DNA of 5,044 nt, from assembly GCA_004297555.1 (NCBI GenBank), contig SCSV01000134.1:1-5044 (forward strand). Reading direction: 5' to 3'. Source of the stretch: Salinibacterium sp. (GTDB taxonomy: Bacteria > Actinomycetota > Actinomycetes > Actinomycetales > Microbacteriaceae). Below, one piece after another: positions 1 through 5,044 of the stretch (position 1 is its first letter; each line of letters begins with the position of its first letter). The notes below the pieces were generated by a model. The model saw only the letters and a list, made by a program, of their open reading frames with translations. It ran no database searches and was not told the DNA's origin. Made by a program: the position numbers and the translations under genes.

Positions 1-42
1 CGTCTGAGGATCAACCTGCCGATAACTCTGAATCTCGTTCAT
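1..42 (-). CDS. 5' end of an unidentified gene, possibly an aldehyde dehydrogenase (partial)
   Basis: An ATG at 42-40 opens a frame that stays open to the window edge and reads MNEIQSYRQVDPQT (14 codons). A GGAG Shine-Dalgarno-like core lies at 56-53, 10 nt upstream. An ATG at 52-50 in another frame stops after 13 codons, so it is not preferred. The 'YR-V-x-P-x-T' pattern resembles the extreme N-terminus of NAD(P)-dependent aldehyde or succinate-semialdehyde dehydrogenases, which often begin with a 'YxVxNPATGE' type strand. Fourteen residues cannot establish a family, so the product name is only a suggestion. The gene points the same way as the RNR operon, starting 225 nt after the nrdB stop. 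The gap makes an independent promoter likely, but none was recognised. Confidence 0.45.
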   Translation of the reverse strand, partial: MNEIQSYRQVDPQT

Positions 43-165
43 ACGTGATCATCTCCACGCCACAGCCCCAAAGCTGCAGCATCACGCCGAACCAGTTACA
101 CAAAAATCCCGACAGACCCTTCCCCGACGGCAAGCGCGGAAAAGGCTGGGTGTCCAGACTCTCGG

Positions 166-180
166 AGCATCCCCGATGCT
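166..180. repeat. Short perfect inverted repeat downstream of nrdB
   Basis: AGCATC-CCC-GATGCT forms a 6-bp perfect stem with a 3-nt loop. It lies 88 nt beyond the nrdB stop codon in the direction of transcription. No T-run follows it on either strand, so it is not a textbook intrinsic terminator. It could protect an mRNA 3' end or assist factor-dependent termination, or it may be chance. The rest of 43-267 shows no gene, tRNA or clear promoter to my reading. Confidence 0.3.
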
Positions 181-267
181 GTAACTGACTTCGAGAGATT
201 TATCGTCCGCGCGCGCTCGTACGTGTTGAGCACTCGCTCTGCAAATCGCGTCGACGAGGAATCCAAG

Positions 268-1266
268 TCACTCCTTTTTTGTGCTCGACCCCGCCGAGGC
301 GTTCGACTCGTACGAGGTGTTCGTCGACTCGAAGAAGTTCACGAGCTGCAGGGTGTCGTTGGCTGCGGCCATCCACTTGGCTGGGTTGGTGACGTTGTAA
401 TGCGCGTCGAACCCGAGCTCCTCGAGTCGCCGGTCGGCCAGGTACTTCACATACTGGTTGATGTAGGTGGAGTTGAGTCCGAGGATGCCGCCGGGCAGCA
501 GGTCGCGGTTGTATTCCTCCTCCATCTCCACAGCATCCAGAATCATCTGCTTGATCTCGGTCGCGAACTCCTCGGTCTGCAGGTCGGGGTTCTCTTCGAG
601 CACAGTCAGGATGAGGTTGATGCCGAACTTGAGGTGCAAGCTCTCGTCGCGCACCACCCAGTCCATGAGCGAGCCGAAGTTGCGCAGCAGGTTGCGCTGC
701 CGGAACGACAGGGCGACCATGAAGCCCGAGTAGAACCAGACTCCCTCGAGGATCACGTTGTACGCGACGAGGTTGCGCACGAAGTCTTTCTTGCCCTCGG
801 TCGTCGTGATGTCAAGGGTTTGCTCGGTCATCCGCCGGATGTATTTGACCTCGAACTCTTCTTTGCGGGCCATCGAAGGGATGTCGAGGTGCGAGTTGTA
901 GGCGGCCTCACGGTCGATCGGGAAGGTCTCGAGCACGTACTCGAAGCTCATGCAGTGGTTGGCTTCTTCCCACATCTGCTTGGCCAGGTACAGGCTGCAC
1001 TCCGCGGCGCTGACGTACGGGTAGACACCGAAGGCGAGCGCCTTGTTGACGAGCAACTCGTTGGGGTTGAAGTAGCTCATCAGGAAGGTCACGGCGTGAC
1101 GTTCCTCATCGGTCATCTTCTTGAAGTCGGCGATGTCCTCGCCGAGCTGGATCTCGTTCGGGAACCAGGTGTTCGCGACCGCCTGGTCGTAGAGGTCCAT
1201 TGCCCACTGGTAGCGGATCGGCTTGAGGAGGAGGCCTTCTTGCAGGCCGGTTCCAAGAATTCCCAT
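268..1266 (-). CDS. nrdB: Ribonucleoside-diphosphate reductase beta subunit, class Ic type (no radical tyrosine)
   Basis: This 332-residue ferritin-like subunit carries the dinuclear metal cofactor that starts radical chemistry in its NrdA partner; the enzyme is cytosolic. All six predicted metal ligands are present: Glu70, Glu101, His104, Glu174, Glu208 and His211. Spacings of 31, 73 and 34 residues between the glutamates equal those of Chlamydia trachomatis NrdB (89, 120, 193, 227) as I recall them. Phe108 sits four residues after His104, where Tyr122 is in the E. coli enzyme, and the first ligand is Glu, not Asp. Both are class Ic marks and imply a Mn/Fe cofactor. Tyr110 matches chlamydial Tyr129, Trp34 the conserved near-N-terminal Trp, and Tyr319 the tail tyrosine of the radical path. 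The start ATG has a modest AAGAAG ribosome site 5 nt upstream and lies 27 nt after the small ORF stop. The C-terminus (GSSTKKE) lacks the usual hydrophobic ending, and a run of six A falls just before the stop. Confidence 0.97.
   Translation of the reverse strand: MGILGTGLQEGLLLKPIRYQWAMDLYDQAVANTWFPNEIQLGEDIADFKKMTDEERHAVTFLMSYFNPNELLVNKALAFGVYPYVSAAECSLYLAKQMWEEANHCMSFEYVLETFPIDREAAYNSHLDIPSMARKEEFEVKYIRRMTEQTLDITTTEGKKDFVRNLVAYNVILEGVWFYSGFMVALSFRQRNLLRNFGSLMDWVVRDESLHLKFGINLILTVLEENPDLQTEEFATEIKQMILDAVEMEEEYNRDLLPGGILGLNSTYINQYVKYLADRRLEELGFDAHYNVTNPAKWMAAANDTLQLVNFFESTNTSYESNASAGSSTKKE
274..280 (-). other. A_AAA_AAG slippery-type heptamer two codons before the nrdB stop
   Basis: In nrdB frame the codons are ACA AAA AAG GAG TGA, so the last A of ACA plus the next two codons form A_AAA_AAG, the same heptamer used for -1 frameshifting in E. 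coli dnaX. A -1 slip would replace the final Glu with an extension beginning GVTWIPRRRD and running to a TAA about 24 codons on. A possible 6-bp stem (AGGAGT/ATTCCT) starts inside the heptamer, too close to act as a standard stimulator. Homopolymers are also frequent indel-error sites. Function is unproven. Confidence 0.3.
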
Positions 1267-1293
1267 GAGTGCTTCTTACGTCGAGATCGGGTG

Positions 1294-1389
1294 TTATTGG
1301 CAGCTGTCGCAGCGCAACTCGTCCATCGGGTCGACGGGCACGAAGTACTCGTCGATGCTGATGACGGGCGCAGGAGCATCCTGGTTCAT
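1294..1389 (-). CDS. 31-aa ORF encoding a detached NrdA-like C-terminal redox tail (CxxC)
   Basis: This small ORF lies between nrdA and nrdB. Its ATG shares its A with the nrdA stop (TGATG) and it ends in TAA, giving 31 residues. It begins MNQDAPAPV, continues with an acidic stretch containing DEYF and DPMDE, and ends RCDSCQ. The final CxxC plus Gln resembles the extreme C-terminus of many class I RNR large subunits (endings like CEACQ), the swinging arm that re-reduces active-site cysteines and is itself recharged by thioredoxin or glutaredoxin. NrdA here lacks that pair. Of the 30 codons after ATG, 26 end in G or C, matching neighbouring genes and supporting translation. A weak GCAGG ribosome site precedes the ATG by 6 nt. 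It could be a coupled separate peptide, the product of recoding, or the remnant of a tail cut off by a frameshift or assembly error. I infer its role; no free-standing family is known to me. Confidence 0.7.
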   Translation of the reverse strand: MNQDAPAPVISIDEYFVPVDPMDELRCDSCQ

Positions 1390-1391
1390 CA
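1387..1391 (-). other. TGATG stop/start overlap coupling nrdA to the tail ORF
   Basis: The nrdA frame ends GCC TGA TGA, with two in-frame stops in tandem. The A of the first TGA begins the ATG of the small ORF in the -1 frame. This arrangement is typical of termination-reinitiation, where the same ribosome restarts on the downstream ORF. The preceding codons (GCA GGC GCC) give no X_XXY_YYZ slippery heptamer, so classic -1 frameshifting is less likely here. Confidence 0.75.
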
Positions 1392-3830
1392 GGCGCCTGC
1401 CTTCGGCGAGAGGCCTCCGAAGCCGCGGCGCGCGGGCGTAGCCCCAGCAGCAGCGGGAGTGCTCGCGGCGGTCGGCGCGTGAGCACTTGAGACGAGCTCT
1501 TCGGCCTTGTTGACCTTGACCGTGGACTGCTCCGCCGTGTGGCGCGGCTTCATGTGGAGGTAGTACGTCGTCTTGACGCCGCGCTCCCAGGCCGCGAAGT
1601 AGATGTCCATCATGTCGCCGAGGTCGCGCGTCTCGAGGTACATGTTGCGGCTGATCGACTGGTCGATCCACTTCTGCGCACGAGCCGCCACCTCGAGGAA
1701 GGCATAGGGGGAGAGCTGGAAGCTCGTCTTGTAGGTGGCCTTGATCGAGTCCGGGATGGCGGCGATGTTCTGCACGTCGCCCTGGCTGCGCAGAATCGCT
1801 TCGCGCGTGGAATCCCAGATGCCGAGCTTCTGCAGGTCGGCCACGAGGTTGCGGTTGACCTCGAGGAACTTGCCGTTGGAGGTCGCACGGCTGAAGATCT
1901 GCGAGAACTGCGGGTCGAGCCCCGGCGTGGTGCCGGCGACCAGACCAATGGATGCCGTCGGCGCGACAGCCATGAGCGTCGCGTTGCGCATCCCCTGCTT
2001 TACCTTGACGCGCAGAGCATCCCAGTCCAATCGCGAGGTGCGGTTGACCTTGATCTCGACTCCGCGGTCGGACTCGGTGAGTGCGATGGAGTCGAGCGGC
2101 ACGAGGCCCTTCGACCAGCGGCTGCCCTCGAAGTTCGGGTACGAGCCGCGCTCCTTGGCGAGCTCGGTGCTCGCTTCGATCGCGGCGTAGGAGATGTGCT
2201 CGACGATCTCGTCGATGAGGTCGTAGGCCTCTTCGCTCTCGTAGCTGATGCCGAGTCGCTCGATCACATCGGTGAAGCCCATGACGCCGAGTCCGACGGC
2301 ACGGTTCTGCTCGTTGGAGAAGTCGGCTTCGGTGACGCTCGATCGCGTGATGTCGATCAGGTTGTCGAGCTGGCGCACCGCGAGGCGGGCACTCTCAGCG
2401 AGCTTCGGGAAATCGACCTTGCCGTCGGCGAAGTGCTGCGACAGGTTGATCGAGGCGAGGTTGCACACCGAGACGTTGTCTTCGTCCTGAGGGAGGGTGA
2501 TTTCGGTGCACAGGTTGGAGAGGTGGATCGTGCCGGTGTTGTTGTTGAGGGCGCGGTTGTTGATCGTGTCTTTCCATGTGAGCCAGGGGTGGCTCGTGGT
2601 CTGTAGGGCGATCAGGATCGACTTGAATTGCTCGCGCGCGCCTACCTTCTTGAACATGCGCATCTGGCCGGACTCGGCCTTGGCGACGTACTCGTTGTAG
2701 CGCTCGGAGAAGGCCTTGCCGTAGAGCTCGTTGAGGTCTTGCACTTCGAGCGGGTCGAAGAGGTACCAGTCGTCGTCGTTCTGCACGCGCTTCATGAACT
2801 CGTCGCTGATCCACACCGCGGTGTTCGCGGTGCGGGTGCGGCGGTAGGGGTCGCCCGAGTTCTGGCGCAGGTCGAGGAACTCGGGGAAGTCGAGGTGCCA
2901 GTTCTCCATGTAGAAGCACAGCGCGCCGAACTTCTTGCCGCCCCGGCTGACCGCTCGGAGGATCGAGTCGATCGTGTGCATGAACGGGATGGGCCCAGTC
3001 GAGGTGGTGTTGTTGGAGCGGATGGGCGAGCCTTGGGCGCGCAGCTTGGTGACCGAGAGCCCGATACCGCCGGTGCCCTTGGTGAGCCACATCACATCGC
3101 GGGTCGTCTTCGCGATGTGCTCCATGTCGTCTTGCATTTCCATCACGAAGCAGTTGGCGAGCTGGGGGTAGATCGTGCCGGCGTTCACGAGGGTGGAGCC
3201 AGCGGCAAGGTATTCGAGGGTGCTCATCTTGCGATAGAACGCGAGCGCCGCCTCGTTCGGGTCTGCCTCGTTGAGGCTGAGGCCCATCGCGATTCGCATC
3301 CAGAAGTACTGCGGAACCTCCAGGGCATCCCCGTTGCGGCCCTTGATGCCGTAGCGGTTGTTCAGGGTGACGACGCCGATGTACTTGAGCAATTCGTCGT
3401 GGGCGGGCTCCAGGTGGCTCGCAAGCTTCTCGAGGTCGAAGAGTTGGGTGAGGCGCGGGTCGAGGAGTCCCTCGGCGACGCCGCGAGTGACGTTGGGGGC
3501 GAAGTGGGCGCGGTGCAGTTCTTTCAGTTCGTCGGAGGATTCGTAGTCGCCGAGCACGCGCTTGTAGATGGTCTTGAGTAATAGCCGGGCGGCGACGATG
3601 TCGAAGGCCGGGTCGTCTTTGACGTTCTGCAATGCGACCTGGATGACCGCTTCATCCAGTTGCTGGGTCGTGATTCCGTCGAACAGGGTCAGCTCAAGTT
3701 CGGAGGCGATCTGCGTGACCCAGGTGATGTTCTCGTCGAGACCGGCGCTGGCCGCCTCGATTGCCAGGTTGATTTTGTTCGCGTCGTAGGGCTCGCGCTC
3801 CCCGCTGCGCTTGACAACTGTTATTCCCAC
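1389..3830 (-). CDS. nrdA: Ribonucleoside-diphosphate reductase alpha (catalytic) subunit lacking its C-terminal cysteine pair
   Basis: The 813-residue cytosolic subunit reduces ribonucleoside diphosphates to deoxy forms, using a thiyl radical generated through NrdB. Residues about 3-93 are an ATP-cone (VVKRSGEREPYDANKI), the allosteric activity domain that senses ATP/dATP. The ten-stranded barrel follows. Active-site residues are Cys227 (ANCFV), the N-x-C-x-E triad Asn439/Cys441/Glu443 (NLCTE), Cys456 (VSVCNL) and the radical-path pair Tyr756-Tyr757 (TTYYLHMKPR); these match E. coli C225, N437/C439/E441, C462 and Y730/Y731. After Tyr757 comes an Ala/Pro-rich linker that stops at SPKAGA with no cysteine, so the usual terminal redox pair is missing; it appears in the overlapping 31-aa ORF. 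I chose the GTG at 3830 because GAGGGAG lies 5 nt upstream and the ATP-cone begins right after it; a TTG at 3854 would add 8 residues. Two NrdR boxes upstream indicate repression by NrdR. Confidence 0.97.
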   Translation of the reverse strand: MGITVVKRSGEREPYDANKINLAIEAASAGLDENITWVTQIASELELTLFDGITTQQLDEAVIQVALQNVKDDPAFDIVAARLLLKTIYKRVLGDYESSDELKELHRAHFAPNVTRGVAEGLLDPRLTQLFDLEKLASHLEPAHDELLKYIGVVTLNNRYGIKGRNGDALEVPQYFWMRIAMGLSLNEADPNEAALAFYRKMSTLEYLAAGSTLVNAGTIYPQLANCFVMEMQDDMEHIAKTTRDVMWLTKGTGGIGLSVTKLRAQGSPIRSNNTTSTGPIPFMHTIDSILRAVSRGGKKFGALCFYMENWHLDFPEFLDLRQNSGDPYRRTRTANTAVWISDEFMKRVQNDDDWYLFDPLEVQDLNELYGKAFSERYNEYVAKAESGQMRMFKKVGAREQFKSILIALQTTSHPWLTWKDTINNRALNNNTGTIHLSNLCTEITLPQDEDNVSVCNLASINLSQHFADGKVDFPKLAESARLAVRQLDNLIDITRSSVTEADFSNEQNRAVGLGVMGFTDVIERLGISYESEEAYDLIDEIVEHISYAAIEASTELAKERGSYPNFEGSRWSKGLVPLDSIALTESDRGVEIKVNRTSRLDWDALRVKVKQGMRNATLMAVAPTASIGLVAGTTPGLDPQFSQIFSRATSNGKFLEVNRNLVADLQKLGIWDSTREAILRSQGDVQNIAAIPDSIKATYKTSFQLSPYAFLEVAARAQKWIDQSISRNMYLETRDLGDMMDIYFAAWERGVKTTYYLHMKPRHTAEQSTVKVNKAEELVSSAHAPTAASTPAAAGATPARRGFGGLSPKAGA

Positions 3831-3835
3831 GAAAA

Positions 3836-3842
3836 CTCCCTC
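3836..3842 (-). promoter_or_regulatory. Ribosome binding site fixing the nrdA GTG start
   Basis: GAGGGAG on the minus strand is a strong Shine-Dalgarno match, 5 nt (TTTTC) from the GTG at 3830-3828. It lies inside the longer TTG-started reading and therefore favours GTG as the true start. Confidence 0.8.
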
Positions 3843-3892
3843 GACATGACCCAAAGCCTTACTTCAGCGTAACCCCCGGCCGGGCGGTTCCA

Positions 3893-3908
3893 CCACTATA
3901 TATCGTGT
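3893..3908. promoter_or_regulatory. NrdR box, promoter-proximal
   Basis: CCACTATATATCGTGT matches 14 of 16 positions of the NrdR-box consensus acaCwAtATaTwGtgt as I recall it. NrdR is the Zn-ribbon/ATP-cone repressor of RNR operons that senses nucleotide levels. The site covers the predicted nrdA -10 element, so binding should block RNA polymerase. Together with the second box 32 bp away, about three helical turns, it forms the usual paired NrdR operator. Confidence 0.88.
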
Positions 3909-3925
3909 AAACCGCAGGCGGCCAA
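3897..3925 (-). promoter_or_regulatory. Predicted nrdAB promoter
   Basis: On the minus strand, TTGGCC (3925-3920) and TATATA (3902-3897) are separated by 17 nt, each matching 4 of 6 bases of the -35 and -10 consensus for the housekeeping sigma factor. Transcription would start near 3890, giving a leader of about 60 nt before the GTG. The overlap with the NrdR boxes supports this placement, but the hexamers alone are modest. Confidence 0.55.
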
Positions 3926-3940
3926 CCCAACATATAGTGG
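3925..3940. promoter_or_regulatory. NrdR box, promoter-distal
   Basis: ACCCAACATATAGTGG matches 13 of 16 positions of the NrdR-box consensus, with the core C-x-A-x-ATAT-x-G pattern kept. It abuts the predicted -35 hexamer of nrdA, and its start is exactly 32 bp from that of the other box. The paired spacing makes chance unlikely. Confidence 0.85.
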
Positions 3941-3943
3941 GCG

Positions 3944-3964
3944 TGTTCCACAGCCTGTGCATAA
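3944..3964. promoter_or_regulatory. Pair of convergent DnaA-box-like sites upstream of nrdA
   Basis: TGTGCATAA at 3956-3964 is TTATGCACA on the minus strand, a full match to the DnaA box TTATNCACA. TGTTCCACA at 3944-3952 on the plus strand matches TTATCCACA at 7 of 9 bases. The two face each other around the inverted repeat CACAG-C-CTGTG (3949-3959), just upstream of the distal NrdR box. DnaA is known to regulate nrdAB in E. coli; the same role here is inference. The CACAG repeat might instead be the site of another regulator. Confidence 0.45.
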
Positions 3965-4059
3965 GTTCGCCGACTTCTGAACAGGTTATTCGTACCCCCT
4001 GACAGAGGCACAAAGGCCAGAATTCCGCCGAAAATCGGCCCGGCTATGCTGAGTTTCTC

Positions 4060-5044
4060 GTGAGCAGTTACGCCGACCTGTTGAAAACTCCCGGAGTCGC
4101 CCGGCTTATTGCCGCGCAACTGACCGGGCGTTTTCCGTCCGGAATGCTCTCGCTCGCCTTCCTTCTGCACATTCAGCTCGTGCTCGGTTCCTATGGCGCG
4201 GCCGGTCTGGTGCTCGCCGCAACCAGCCTCGGGCAGGCAGTCGCCGGCCCGCTGACGAGCAGGTGGATGGGCGTGTGGGGCATGCGCCGCGTCCTCACCC
4301 TCACCCTTGTGGTCTGCGCCGCGAGCATCCTGAGCATCGCCCTCCTCGAAATGACGCTGCCCTTCTACATGCTCGCCGGTCTGCTCTGCGGGCTCAGCAC
4401 TCCCCCGATCCAGCCCGCCGTGCGCACCATTTACCCCAAGCTGGTCAACGCCCAGCAACTCACCCCCCTCTTTGCTCTGGATGCCTCGGCCCAAGAACTC
4501 ATCTGGGTCACCGGACCGGTCATCACCACGTTTCTCGCGGTGCAGGTCTCGACGGTTATTGCGATTCTCGCCGCCGCGGCGTTCCTGCTTATTGGCGGCG
4601 TCTGGTTCATCGCAAGCCCGGAGGTGGGGCGGGTGCGCATACCGCGAAGCGTCGGCTCGTTGGGGGCGGTGCTCGGGCATCCACCAGTTCTGCTCTCGAC
4701 GCTCACCGGTTTTCTCCTTATCGGCGCCTGCGCGGCGACCGAAGCCGGGGTGGTCGCGACCTTCGGCCGAACTGGGCCGCAAGCGGGCATCCTGCTGTCG
4801 ATCTGGGCGATCGGATCATTCGTGAGCGGACTCGCCCTCGGCCACCAGAGAATCGGGCCATGGACGCTCGCGCGCAGAATGTTCGCCGTGTTCGCCGGGA
4901 TGGCGCTCGCGATGTTCGGACTTAACTTCTTCTGGCTCGGCGTCACGCTGCTCATCGCGGGCGCCGGAATCGCCCCCGCTCTCGCGGTGCTCTTCGCGAT
5001 CGTCTCCTCGAGCGTGACCTTCAGCGGTGTCGCCGAAGGTCACG
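4060..5044 (+). CDS. MFS transporter, N-terminal 328 residues (3' end beyond window)
   Basis: An open frame starts at GTG 4060 and runs to the edge, giving 328 residues of a polytopic membrane protein. Hydrophobic segments lie near residues 14-42, 46-66, 78-98, 99-117, 143-163, 165-185, 207-230, 242-262, 270-290 and 292-316, so roughly ten of the usual twelve helices are visible. Between helices 2 and 3, GPLTSRWMGVWGMRR (63-77) is a degenerate MFS motif A loop, lacking the usual Asp. The last residues (SGVAEGH) resemble the loop before helix 11. Substrate cannot be told; drug or metabolite efflux is common for such proteins. The frame is open back to a TGA at 4000, but no other standard start lies there. 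No strong ribosome site precedes the GTG. TATGCT at 4045-4050 could be a -10 element for a near-leaderless transcript. It is divergent from nrdA, sharing a 229-bp intergenic region. Confidence 0.88.
   Translation, partial: MSSYADLLKTPGVARLIAAQLTGRFPSGMLSLAFLLHIQLVLGSYGAAGLVLAATSLGQAVAGPLTSRWMGVWGMRRVLTLTLVVCAASILSIALLEMTLPFYMLAGLLCGLSTPPIQPAVRTIYPKLVNAQQLTPLFALDASAQELIWVTGPVITTFLAVQVSTVIAILAAAAFLLIGGVWFIASPEVGRVRIPRSVGSLGAVLGHPPVLLSTLTGFLLIGACAATEAGVVATFGRTGPQAGILLSIWAIGSFVSGLALGHQRIGPWTLARRMFAVFAGMALAMFGLNFFWLGVTLLIAGAGIAPALAVLFAIVSSSVTFSGVAEGH

Noticed and set aside
223..1482. Long plus-strand open frame antisense to nrdB and the tail ORF
   Set aside because: It opposes a well-recognised NrdB with all metal ligands. 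Its sequence is rich in Val, Leu, Glu, His and Arg with no recognisable domain, as expected for the complement of a G/C-ending codon gene.
1539..3581. Plus-strand open frames antisense to nrdA
   Set aside because: They are complements of nrdA codons, have no family features, and conflict with the complete NrdA active site on the other strand.
268..3830. Class Ib (NrdEF) RNR or R2lox oxidase
   Set aside because: No nrdH or nrdI flanks the operon. NrdA has a full ATP-cone, and NrdB has class Ic ligand spacing and lies in an operon with a catalytic subunit.
3831..3854. TTG start eight codons upstream of the chosen nrdA start
   Set aside because: GAGGGAG at 3842-3836 would lie inside that extension and is well placed for GTG 3830, and the added residues contribute nothing to the ATP-cone.
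3875..3884. CCCGGCCGGG palindrome in the nrdA leader
   Set aside because: It is a perfect 10-bp palindrome with no loop, so it makes a poor hairpin. In G+C-rich DNA it may be chance, and no T-run follows.
4027..4039. GCCGA-AAA-TCGGC hairpin upstream of the transporter
   Set aside because: The stem is only 5 bp, has no T-run and sits between divergent genes where no terminator is expected.
3859..4782. Minus-strand 307-codon open frame opposite the transporter
   Set aside because: The composition is highly polar and low-complexity (Gly, Glu, Arg, His) and it runs through the nrdA control region. The plus-strand frame encodes a credible membrane protein.

Overview
The window comes from a G+C-rich bacterium, most likely an actinobacterium of the Microbacteriaceae/Micrococcales type. 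That placement is inferred from G/C-ending codons, GTG starts and the protein style; no marker gene proves it. It contains a complete ribonucleotide reductase (RNR) operon on the minus strand, a divergent transporter on the plus strand that runs off the right edge, and the first codons of another minus-strand gene at the left edge.

Layout from left to right: 1-42 is the 5' end of a minus-strand gene cut by the window edge. 43-267 is non-coding, with one short hairpin and no convincing promoter. 268-1266 is nrdB, the RNR radical/metal subunit. 1294-1389 is a 31-codon ORF ending in a CxxC pair. 1389-3830 is nrdA, the RNR catalytic subunit. 3831-4059 is a divergent regulatory region with two NrdR boxes 32 bp apart, a likely nrdA promoter and DnaA-box-like sites. 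4060-5044 is the first 328 codons of a major facilitator superfamily (MFS) transporter. The minus-strand transcript reads nrdA, small ORF, nrdB, with a 1-nt overlap and then a 27-nt gap, so it is very likely one operon.

Two points deserve attention. First, NrdB has phenylalanine where the radical tyrosine should be and glutamate as first metal ligand. This is the signature of class Ic enzymes such as that of Chlamydia trachomatis, which use a Mn/Fe cofactor instead of a tyrosyl radical. Second, NrdA has no cysteine after Cys456, so it lacks the C-terminal redox pair that class I RNRs need for turnover. A plausible redox tail, ending RCDSCQ, is encoded immediately afterwards in the -1 frame as its own ORF, joined to nrdA through a TGATG stop/start overlap. 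The catalytic tail therefore appears to be split off as a tiny coupled peptide, unless the frame break is a mutation or an assembly error.

Together the operon would convert ribonucleotides to deoxyribonucleotides for DNA synthesis. NrdR would repress it when dATP/ATP signals sufficiency, and DnaA may tie it to replication. The divergent transporter has no evident link to nucleotide metabolism.
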